From positions 62,001 to 126,000 of the forward strand of contig JBAIAA010000666.1 in NCBI GenBank assembly GCA_037893245.1: a stretch of 64,000 nt of DNA, given 5' to 3'. Position 1 is the stretch's first letter, and each line of letters opens with the position of its first letter. A program made the translations under genes and the position numbers. This document shows positions 38,827 to 49,048 of this stretch, piece after piece. This DNA comes from Crossaster papposus. Lineage: Eukaryota > Echinodermata > Asteroidea > Velatida > Solasteridae. Under the pieces are notes generated by a model. That model was not told the origin of the DNA, searched no databases, and was given only the letters and a program-made list of their open reading frames with translations.

Positions 38827-41800
38827 CGGGAAGGGGCTGGGTGTTAGGAGATAGAGGGGGGCCTCCAGGAATGGCAAAATTAGCAATTTGACCCGGGGCA
38901 TGCTTTGTTAGTATTTTATTTCGATTTTCTGAAAATTATAACGTTAACACACGCGTTTCAAATTCGCCATAGGTTTGTGCACACAATCCCCGCCCACAAA
39001 TAAGGGCATGAAGGAAAGCATGCCCCGGGAAGGGGCTGGGTGTTAGGAGATAGAGGGGGGCCTCCAGGAATGGCAAAATTAGCAATTTGACCCGGGGCAT
39101 GCTTTGTTAGTATTTTATTTCGATTTTCTGAAAATTATAACGTTAACACACGCGTTTCAAATTCGCCATAGGTTTGTGCACACAATCCCCGCCCACAAAT
39201 AAGAGCATGAAGGAAAGCATGCCCCGGGAAGGGGCTGGGTGTTAGGAGATAGAGGGGGGCCTCCAGGAATGGCAAAATTAGCAATTTGACCCGGGGCATG
39301 CTTTGTTAGTATTTTATTTCGATTTTCTGAAAATTATAACGTTAACACACGCGTTTCAAATTCTCCATAGGTTTGTGCACACAATCCCCGCCCACAAATA
39401 AGGGCATGAAGGAAAGCATGCCCCGGGAAGGGGCTGGGTGTTAGGAGATAGAGGGGGGCCTCCAGGAATGGCAAAATTAGCAATTTGACCCGGGGCATGC
39501 TTTGTTAGTATTTTATTTCGATTTTCTGAAAATTATAACGTTAACACACGCGTTTCAAATTCGCCATAGGTTTGTGCACACAATCCCCGCCCACAAATAA
39601 GGGCATGAAGGAAAGCATGCCCCGGGAAGGGGCTGGGTGTTAGGAGATAGAGGGGGGCCTCCAGGAATGGCAAAATTAGCAATTTGACCCGGGGCATGCT
39701 TTGTTAGTATTTTATTTCGATTTTCTGAAAATTATAACGTTAACACACGCGTTTCAAAATCGCCATAGGTTTGTGCACACAATCCCCGCCCACAAATAAG
39801 GGCATGAAGAAAAGCATGCCCCGGGAAGGGGCTGGGTGTTAGGAGATAGAGGGGGGCCTCCAGGAATGGCAAAATTAGCAATTTGACCCGGGGCATGCTT
39901 TGTTAGTATTTTATTTCGATTTTCTGAAAATTATAACGTTAACACACGCGTTTCAAATTCGCCATAGGTTTGTGCACACAATCCCCGCCCACAAATAAGG
40001 GCATGAAGGAAAGCATGCCCCGGGAAGGGGCTGGGTGTTAGGAGATAGAGGGGGGCCTCCAGGAATGGCAAAATTAGCAATTTGACCCGGGGCATGCTTT
40101 GTTAGTATTTTATTTCGATTTTCTGAAAATTATAACGTTAACACACGCGTTTCAAATTCGCCATAGGTTTGTGCACACAATCCCCGCCCACAAATAAGGG
40201 CATGAAGGAAAGCATGCCCCGGGAAGGGGCTGGGTGTTAGGAGATAGAGGGGGGCCTCCAGGAATGGCAAAATTAGCAATTTGACCCGGGGCATGCTTTG
40301 TTAGTATTTTATTTCGATTTTCTGAAAATTATAACGTTAACACACGCGTTTCAAATTCGCCATAGGTTTGTGCACACAATCCCCGCCCACAAATAAGGGC
40401 ATGAAGGAAAGCATGCCCCGGGAAGGGGCTGGGTGTTAGGAGATAGAGGGGGGCCTCCAGGAATGGCAAAATTTGCAATTTGACCCGGGGCATGCTTTGT
40501 TAGTATTTTATTTCGATTTTCTGAAAATTATAACGTTAACACACGCGTTTCAAATTCGCCATAGGTTTGTGCACACAATCCCCGCCCACAAATAAGGGCA
40601 TGAAGGAAAGCATGCCCCGGGAAGGGGCTGGGTGTTAGGAGATAGAGGGGGGCCTCCAGGAATGGCAAAATTAGCAATTTGACCCGGGGCATGCTTTGTT
40701 AGTATTTTATTTCGATTTTCTGAAAATTATAACGTTAACACACGCGTTTCAAATTCGCCATAGGTTTGTGCACACTATCCCCGCCCACAAATAAGGGCAT
40801 GAAGGAAAGCATGCCCCGGGAAGGGGCTGGGTGTTAGGAGATAGAGGGGGGCCTCCAGGAATGGCAAAATTAGCAATTTGACCCGGGGCATGCTTTGTTA
40901 GTATTTTATTTCGATTTTCTGAAAATTATAACGTTAACACACGCGTTTCAAATTCGCCATAGGTTTGTGCACACAATCCCCGCCCACAAATAAGGGCATG
41001 AAGGAAAGCATGCCCCGGGAAGGGGCTGGGTGTTAGGAGATAGAGGAGGGCCTCCAGGAATGGCAAAATTAGCAATTTGACCCGGGGCATGCTTTGTTAT
41101 TATTTTATTTCGATTTTCTGAAAATTATAACGTTAACACACGCGTTTCAAATTCGCCATAGGTTTGTGCACACAATCCCCGCCCACAAATAAGGGCATGA
41201 AGGAAAGCATGCCCCGGGAAGGGGCTGGGTGTTAGGAGATAGAGGGGGGCCTCCAGGAATGGCAAAATTAGCAATTTGACCCGGGGCATGCTTTGTTAGT
41301 ATTTTATTTCGATTTTCTGAAAATTATAACGTTAACACACGCGTTTCAAATTCGCCATAGGTTTGTGCACACAATCCCCGCCCACAAATAAGGGCATGAA
41401 GGAAAGCATGCCCCGGGAAGGGGCTGGGTGTTAGGAGATAGAGGGGGGCCTCCAGGAATGGCAAAATTAGCAATTTGACCCGGGGCATGCTTTGTTAGTA
41501 TTTTATTTCGATTTTCTGAAAATTATAACGTTAACACATGCGTTTCAAATTCGCCATAGGTTTGTGCACACAATCCCCGCCCACAAATAAGGGCATGAAG
41601 GAAAGCATGCCCCGGGAAGGGGCTGGGTGTTAGGAGATAGAGGGGGGCCTCCAGGAATGGCAAAATTAGCAATTTGACCCGGGGCATGCTTTGTTAGTAT
41701 TTTATTTCGATTTTCTGAAATTTATAACGTTAACACACGCGTTTCAAATTCGCCATAGGTTTGTGCACACAATCCCCGCCCACAAATAAGGGCATGAAGG

Positions 41801-43165
41801 AAAGCATGCCCCGGGAAGGGGCTGGGTGTTAGGAGATAGAGGGGGGCCTCCAGGAATGGCAAAATTAGCAATTTGACCCGGGGCATGCTTTGTTAGTATT
41901 TTATTTTGATTTTCTGAAAATTATAACGTTAACACACGCGTTTCAAATTCGCCATAGGTTTGTGCACACAATCCCCGCCCACAAATAAGGGCATGAAGGA
42001 AAGCATGCCCCGGGAAGGGGCTGGGTGTTAGGAGATAGAGGGGGGCCTCCAGGAATGGCAAAATTAGCAATTTGACCCGGGGCATGCTTTGTTAGTATTT
42101 TATTTCGATTTTCTGAAAATTATAACGTTAACACACGCGTTTCAAATTCGCCATAGGTTTGTGCACACAATCCCCGCCCACAAATAAGGGCATGAAGGAA
42201 AGCATGCCCCGGGAAGGGGCTGGGTGTTAGGAGATAGAGGGGAGCCTCCAGGAATGGCAAAATTAGCAATTTGACCCGGGGCATGCTTTGTTAGTATTTT
42301 ATTTCGATTTTCTGAAAATTATAACGTTAACACACGCGTTTCAAATTCGCCATAGGTTTGTGCACACAATCCCCGCCCACAAATAAGGGCATGAAGGAAA
42401 GCATGCCCCGGGAAGGGGCTGGGTGTTAGGAGATAGAGGGGGGCCTCCAGGAATGGCAAAATTAGCAATTTGACCCGGGGCATGCTTTGTTAGTATTTTA
42501 TTTCGATTTTCTGAAAATTATAACGTTAACACACGCGTTTCAAATTCGCCATAGGTTTGTGCACACAATCCCCGCCCACAAATAAGGGCATGAAGGAAAG
42601 CATGCCCCGGGAAGGGGCTGGGTGTTAGGAGATAGAGGGGGGCCTCCAGGAATGGCAAAATTAGCAATTTGACCCGGGGCATGCTTTGTTAGTATTTTAT
42701 TTCGATTTTCTGAAAATTATAACGTTAACACACGCGTTTCAAATTCGCCATAGGTTTGTGCACACAATCCCCGCCCACAAATAAGGGCATGAAGGAAAGC
42801 ATGCCCCGGGAAGGGGCTGGGTGTTAGGAGATAGAGGGGGGCCTCCAGGAATGGCAAAATTAGCAATTTGACCCGGGGCATGCTTTATAAGTTAGTATTT
42901 TATTTCGATTTTCTGAAAATTATAACGTTAACACACGCGTTTCAAATTCGCCATAGGTTTGTGCACACAATCCCCGCCCACAAATAAGGGCATGAAGGAA
43001 AGCATGCCCCGGGAAGGGGCTGGGTGTTAGGAGATAGAGGGGGGCCTCCAGGAATGGCAAAATTAGCAATTTGACCCGGGGCATGCTTTGTTAGTATTTT
43101 ATTTCGATTTTCTGAAAATTATAACGTTAACACACGCGTTTCAAATTCGCCATAGGTTTGTGCAC
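38827..43165. repeat. Variant-rich block, about 21 units
   Basis: Length phase is kept, but substitutions are much more frequent than elsewhere: A at 39204, T at 39364, A at 39759, A at 39810, T at 40474, T at 40776, A at 41047, T at 41100, T at 41539, T at 41721, T at 41907 and A at 42243. A 4-bp insertion lies at about 42887. Most are private to one unit. T at 39364 repeats the variant at 35842, and T at 40474 repeats one at 59054. The changes at 41539 and 41907 are C to T at CpG sites, as expected from deamination of methylated cytosine. The block is bounded by deletion junctions on the left and by foreign sequence on the right. Confidence 0.9.
42887..42890. other. 4-bp insertion next to the foreign segment
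   Basis: GCTTTGTTAG reads GCTTT-ATAA-GTTAG, making this unit (42807) 203 bp. It is the unit immediately before the one that carries the 197-bp insertion. Confidence 0.9.
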
Positions 43166-43362
43166 GCAGTCGTGAACCACATAACGACCGAGGATCGATA
43201 TTGTGTTTTCCTTTCTTCCTTTACTTAACCCAATCCCCATTGCTTTGCGCTTGCACTGTCGATCGAGGACAGAATTCGGACAAGCAAACCGTCGATCGAG
43301 GATCCTTTGTTCCCTTTGTTCTCTTTTGTGTTTCGATCCTCGATCGTAATGCAAGACAAGAA
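43166..43362. other. 197-bp non-satellite insertion of unknown origin
   Basis: The array is interrupted after GTGCAC (unit position 156) and resumes with CACACAATCC, so CAC is present on both sides (43163-43165 and 43363-43365), a possible 3-bp target-site duplication. Including that duplication the net gain is 200 bp, almost exactly one unit. The insert has a pyrimidine-rich stretch (43201-43223) and four GATCGAGGA-like motifs, one inverted. It has ClaI, EcoRI and BamHI sites (43194, 43272, 43300) that are absent from the consensus unit. Its ends do not form terminal inverted repeats and there is no A-tail. A 61-codon plus-strand frame at 43201-43386 and a 118-codon minus-strand frame at 43127-43483 cross it; both use satellite sequence for their ends and show no recognisable domain. 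It may be captured filler from another locus or a fragment of an unknown element. Confidence 0.93.
43293..43346. repeat. 12-bp inverted repeat within the insertion
   Basis: CGATCGAGGATC (43293-43304) is the exact reverse complement of GATCCTCGATCG (43335-43346), with a 30-nt spacer. A further direct copy, GTCGATCGAGGA, starts at 43258, 33 bp before the equivalent copy at 43291. A related CGAGGATCGA at 43189-43198 can pair with 43333-43342. The motif repetition suggests the insert comes from sequence with its own internal repeats. Confidence 0.85.
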
Positions 43363-46300
43363 CACACAATCCCCGCCCACAAATAAGGGCATGAAGGAAA
43401 GCATGCCCCGGGAAGGGGCTGGGTGTTAGGAGATAGAGGGGGGCCTCCAGGAATGGCAAAATTAGCAATTTGACCCGGGGCATGCTTTGTTAGTATTTTA
43501 TTTCGATTTTCTGAAAATTATAACGTTAACACACGCGTTTCAAATTCGCCATAGGTTTGTGCACACAATCCCCGCCCACAAATAAGGGCATGAAGGAAAG
43601 CATGCCCCGGGAAGGGGCTGGGTGTTAGGAGATAGAGGGGGGCCTCCAGGAATGGCAAAATTAGCAATTTGACCCGGGGCATGCTTTGTTAGTATTTTAT
43701 TTCGATTTTCTGAAAATTATAACGTTAACACACGCGTTTCAAATTCGCCATAGGTTTGTGCACACAATCCCCGCCCACAAATAAGGGCATGAAGGAAAGC
43801 ATGCCCCGGGAAGGGGCTGGGTGTTAGGAGATAGAGGGGGGCCTCCAGGAATGGCAAAATTAGCAATTTGACCCGGGGCATGCTTTGTTAGTATTTTATT
43901 TCGATTTTCTGAAAATTATAACGTTAACACACGCGTTTCAAATTCGCCATAGGTTTGTGCACACAATCCCCGCCCACAAATAAGGGCATGAAGGAAAGCA
44001 TGCCCCGGGAAGGGGCTGGGTGTTAGGAGATAGAGGGGGGCCTCCAGGAATGGCAAAATTAGCAATTTGACCCGGGGCATGCTTTGTTAGTATTTTATTT
44101 CGATTTTCTGAAAATTATAACGTTAACACACGCGTTTCAAATTCGCCATAGGTTTGTGCACACAATCCCCGCCCACAAATAAGGGCATGAAGGAAAGCAT
44201 GCCCCGGGAAGGGGCTGGGTGTTAGGAGATAGAGGGGGGCCTCCAGGAATGGCAAAATTAGCAATTTGACCCGGGGCATGCTTTGTTAGTATTTTATTTC
44301 GATTTTCTGAAAATTATAACGTTAACACACGCGTTTCAAATTCGCCATAGGTTTGTGCACACAATCCCCGCCCACAAATAAGGGCATGAAGGAAAGCATG
44401 CCCCGGGAAGGGGCTGGGTGTTAGGAGATAGAGGGGGGCCTCCAGGAATGGCAAAATTAGCAATTTGACCCGGGGCATGCTTTGTTAGTATTTTATTTCG
44501 ATTTTCTGAAAATTATAACGTTAACACACGCGTTTCAAATTCGCCATAGGTTTGTGCACACAATCCCCGCCCACAAATAAGGGCATGAAGGAAAGCATGC
44601 CCCGGGAAGGGGCTGGGTGTTAGGAGATAGAGGGGGGCCTCCAGGAATGGCAAAATTAGCAATTTGACCCGGGGCATGCTTTGTTAGTATTTTATTTCGA
44701 TTTTCTGAAAATTATAACGTTAACACACGCGTTTCAAATTCGCCATAGGTTTGTGCACACAATCCCCGCCCACAAATAAGGGCATGAAGGAAAGCATGCC
44801 CCGGGAAGGGGCTGGGTGTTAGGAGATAGAGGGGGGCCTCCAGGAATGGCAAAATTAGCAATTTGACCCGGGGCATGCTTTGTTAGTATTTTATTTCGAT
44901 TTTCTGAAAATTATAACGTTAACACACGCGTTTCAAATTCGCCATAGGTTTGTGCACACAATCCCCGCCCACAAATAAGGGCATGAAGGAAAGCATGCCC
45001 CGGGAAGGGGCTGGGTGTTAGGAGATAGAGGGGGGCCTCCAGGAATGGCAAAATTAGCAATTTGACCCGGGGCATGCTTTGTTAGTATTTTATTTCGATT
45101 TTCTGAAAATTATAACGTTAACACACGCGTTTCAAATTCGCCATAGGTTTGTGCACACAATCCCCGCCCACAAATAAGGGCATGAAGGAAAGCATGCCCC
45201 GGGAAGGGGCTGGGTGTTAGGAGATAGAGGGGGGCCTCCAGGAATGGCAAAATTAGCAATTTGACCCGGGGCATGCTTTGTTAGTATTTTATTTCGATTT
45301 TCTGAAAATTATAACGTTAACACACGCGTTTCAAATTCGCCATAGGTTTGTGCACACAATCCCCGCCCACAAATAAGGGCATGAAGGAAAGCATGCCCCG
45401 GGAAGGGGCTGGGTGTTAGGAGATAGAGGGGGGCCTCCAGGAATGGCAAAATTAGCAATTTGACCCGGGGCATGCTTTGTTAGTATTTTATTTCGATTTT
45501 CTGAAAATTATAACGTTAACACACGCGTTTCAAATTCGCCATAGGTTTGTGCACACAATCCCCGCCCACAAATAAGGGCATGAAGGAAAGCATGCCCCGG
45601 GAAGGGGCTGGGTGTTAGGAGATAGAGGGGGGCCTCCAGGAATGGCAAAATTAGCAATTTGACCCGGGGCATGCTTTGTTAGTATTTTATTTCGATTTTC
45701 TGAAAATTATAACGTTAACACACGCGTTTCAAATTCGCCATAGGTTTGTGCACACAATCCCCGCCCACAAATAAGGGCATGAAGGAAAGCATGCCCCGGG
45801 AAGGGGCTGGGTGTTAGGAGATAGAGGGGGGCCTCCAGGAATGGCAAAATTAGCAATTTGACCCGGGGCATGCTTTGTTAGTATTTTATTTCGATTTTCT
45901 GAAAATTATAACGTTAACACACGCGTTTCAAATTCGCCATAGGTTTGTGCACACAATCCCCGCCCACAAATAAGGGCATGAAGGAAAGCATGCCCCGGGA
46001 AGGGGCTGGGTGTTAGGAGATAGAGGGGGGCCTCCAGGAATGGCAAAATTAGCAATTTGACCCGGGGCATGCTTTGTTAGTATTTTATTTCGATTTTCTG
46101 AAAATTATAACGTTAACACACGCGTTTCAAATTCGCCATAGGTTTGTGCACACAATCCCCGCCCACAAATAAGGGCATGAAGGAAAGCATGCCCCGGGAA
46201 GGGGCTGGGTGTTAGGAGATAGAGGGGGGCCTCCAGGAATGGCAAAATTAGCAATTTGACCCGGGGCATGCTTTGTTAGTATTTTATTTCGATTTTCTGA

Positions 46301-48169
46301 AAATTATAACGTTAACACACGCGTTTCAAATTCGCCATAGGTTTGTGCACACAATCCCCGCCCACAAATAAGGGCATGAAGGAAAGCATGCCCCGGGAAG
46401 GGGCTGGGTGTTAGGAGATAGAGGGGGGCCTCCAGGAATGGCAAAATTAGCAATTTGACCCGGGGCATGCTTTGTTAGTATTTTATTTCGATTTTCTGAA
46501 AATTATAACGTTAACACACGCGTTTCAAATTCGCCATAGGTTTGTGCACACAATCCCCGCCCACAAATAAGGGCATGAAGGAAAGCATGCCCCGGGAAGG
46601 GGCTGGGTGTTAGGAGATAGAGGGGGGCCTCCAGGAATGGCAAAATTAGCAATTTGACCCGGGGCATGCTTTGTTAGTATTTTATTTCGATTTTCTGAAA
46701 ATTATAACGTTAACACACGCGTTTCAAATTCGCCATAGGTTTGTGCACACAATCCCCGCCCACAAATAAGGGCATGAAGGAAAGCATGCCCCGGGAAGGG
46801 GCTGGGTGTTAGGAGATAGAGGGGGGCCTCCAGGAATGGCAAAATTAGCAATTTGACCCGGGGCATGCTTTGTTAGTATTTTATTTCGATTTTCTGAAAA
46901 TTATAACGTTAACACACGCGTTTCAAATTCGCCATAGGTTTGTGCACACAATCCCCGCCCACAAATAAGGGCATGAAGGAAAGCATGCCCCGGGAAGGGG
47001 CTGGGTGTTAGGAGATAGAGGGGGGCCTCCAGGAATGGCAAAATTAGCAATTTGACCCGGGGCATGCTTTGTTAGTATTTTATTTCGATTTTCTGAAAAT
47101 TATAACGTTAACACACGCGTTTCAAATTCGCCATAGGTTTGTGCACACAATCCCCGCCCACAAATAAGGGCATGAAGGAAAGCATGCCCCGGGAAGGGGC
47201 TGGGTGTTAGGAGATAGAGGGGGGCCTCCAGGAATGGCAAAATTAGCAATTTGACCCGGGGCATGCTTTGTTAGTATTTTATTTCGATTTTCTGAAAATT
47301 ATAACGTTAACACACGCGTTTCAAATTCGCCATAGGTTTGTGCACACAATCCCCGCCCACAAATAAGGGCATGAAGGAAAGCATGCCCCGGGAAGGGGCT
47401 GGGTGTTAGGAGATAGAGGGGGGCCTCCAGGAATGGCAAAATTAGCAATTTGACCCGGGGCATGCTTTGTTAGTATTTTATTTCGATTTTCTGAAAATTA
47501 TAACGTTAACACACGCGTTTCAAATTCGCCATAGGTTTGTGCACACAATCCCCGCCCACAAATAAGGGCATGAAGGAAAGCATGCCCCGGGAAGGGGCTG
47601 GGTGTTAGGAGATAGAGGGGGGCCTCCAGGAATGGCAAAATTAGCAATTTGACCCGGGGCATGCTTTGTTAGTATTTTATTTCGATTTTCTGAAAATTAT
47701 AACGTTAACACACGCGTTTCAAATTCGCCATAGGTTTGTGCACACAATCCCCGCCCACAAATAAGGGCATGAAGGAAAGCATGCCCCGGGAAGGGGCTGG
47801 GTGTTAGGAGATAGAGGGGGGCCTCCAGGAATGGCAAAATTAGCAATTTGACCCGGGGCATGCTTTGTTAGTATTTTATTTCGATTTTCTGAAAATTATA
47901 ACGTTAACACACGCGTTTCAAATTCGCCATAGGTTTGTGCACACAATCCCCGCCCACAAATAAGGGCATGAAGGAAAGCATGCCCCGGGAAGGGGCTGGG
48001 TGTTAGGAGATAGAGGGGGGCCTCCAGGAATGGCAAAATTAGCAATTTGACCCGGGGCATGCTTTGTTAGTATTTTATTTCGATTTTCTGAAAATTATAA
48101 CGTTAACACACGCGTTTCAAATTCGCCATAGGTTTGTGCACACAATCCCCGCCCACAAATAAGGGCATG
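43363..48169. repeat. Homogenised block, about 23 units
   Basis: Units from 43409 to 47986 are in exact 199-bp phase and I see no substitutions. The contrast with the preceding 4.3 kb is abrupt and falls on the insertion. No gene is present. Confidence 0.92.
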
Positions 48170-48983
48170 AGAAGGAAAGCATGCCCGGGAAGGGGCTGGT
48201 GTTAGGAGATAGAGGGGGGCCTCCAGGAATGGCAAAATTAGCAATTTGACCCGGGGGCATGCTTTGTTAGTATTTTATTTCGATTTTCTGAAAATTATAA
48301 CGTTAACACACGCGTTTCAAATTCGCCATAGGGTTTGTGCACACAATCCCCGCCCACAAATAAGGGCATGAAGGAAAGCATGCCCCGGGAAGGGGCTGGG
48401 TGTTAGGAGATAGAGGGGGGCCTCCAGGAATGGCAAAATTAGCAATTTGACCCGGGGCATGCTTTGTTAGTATTTTATTTCGATTTTCTGAAAATTATAA
48501 CGTTAACACACGCGTTTCAAATTCGCCATAGGTTTGTGCACACAATCCCCGCCCACAAATAAGGGCATGAAGGAAAGCATGCCCCGGGAAGGGGCTGGGT
48601 GTTAGGAGATAGAGGGGGGCCTCCAGGAATGGCAAAATTAGCAATTTGACCCGGGGCATGCTTTGTTAGTATTTTATTTCGATTTTCTGAAAATTATAAC
48701 GTTAACACACGCGTTTCAAATTCGCCATAGGTTTGTGCACACAATCCCCGCCCACAAATAAGGGCATGAAGGAAAGCATGCCCCGGGGAAGGGGCTGGGT
48801 GTTAGGAGATAGAGGGGGGCCTCCAGGAATGGCAAAATTAGCAATTTGACCCGGGGCATGCTTTGTTAGTATTTTATTTCGATTTTCTGAAAATTATAAC
48901 GTTAACACACGCGTTTCAAATTCGCCATAGGTTTGTGCACACAATCCCCGCCCACAAATTAGGGCATGAAGGAAAGCATGCCC
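48170..48983. repeat. Indel-rich patch of units
   Basis: An extra GA appears at about 48170 (GCATGAGAAGG). One C is lost in GCCCGGG at about 48184, one G is lost in CTGGTG at about 48199, one G is gained at about 48255 and one G at about 48333. Another G is gained at about 48788 (CCCCGGGGAAG), and a T replaces A at 48960. The T at 48960 removes a TAA stop and opens a 68-codon plus-strand frame at 48863-49069, which is not a gene. Five indels within about 165 bp (48170-48333) form the densest cluster in the window. Confidence 0.88.
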
Positions 48984-49048
48984 CGGGAAGGGGCTGGGTG
49001 TTAGGAGATAGAGGGGCCACAAATAAGGGCATGAAGGAAAGCATGCCC
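48984..49048. repeat. Truncated unit, 65 bp (134-bp deletion)
   Basis: GAGGGG ends at 49016 (unit position 33, four Gs of the usual six) and is followed by CCACAAATAAGG (unit position 168). Unit positions 34-167 are missing. This is almost the same deletion as at 38796, shifted by one to three bases at each end, so the two look like separate events at the same fragile sites or variants of one ancestral event. Confidence 0.95.

Noticed and set aside
38407..38901. Minus-strand open frames of 76 and 73 codons
   Set aside because: They are created by the 125-bp and 133-bp deletion junctions that fuse two reading frames of the satellite.
43166..43362. SINE or tRNA-derived element in the insertion
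   Set aside because: I see no A/B box pair in suitable spacing, no tRNA-like fold and no A-rich tail on either strand.
43163..43365. CACTA-type or other cut-and-paste transposon, suggested by the 3-bp CAC duplication
   Set aside because: The insert termini are not inverted repeats of each other and do not match CACTA ends. A 3-bp duplication in a CA-repeat context can easily arise by chance.
43127..43483. 118-codon minus-strand and 61-codon plus-strand frames across the insertion
   Set aside because: Both start or end in satellite sequence, the plus-strand one needs a TTG start, and neither shows a recognisable domain or protein-like composition.
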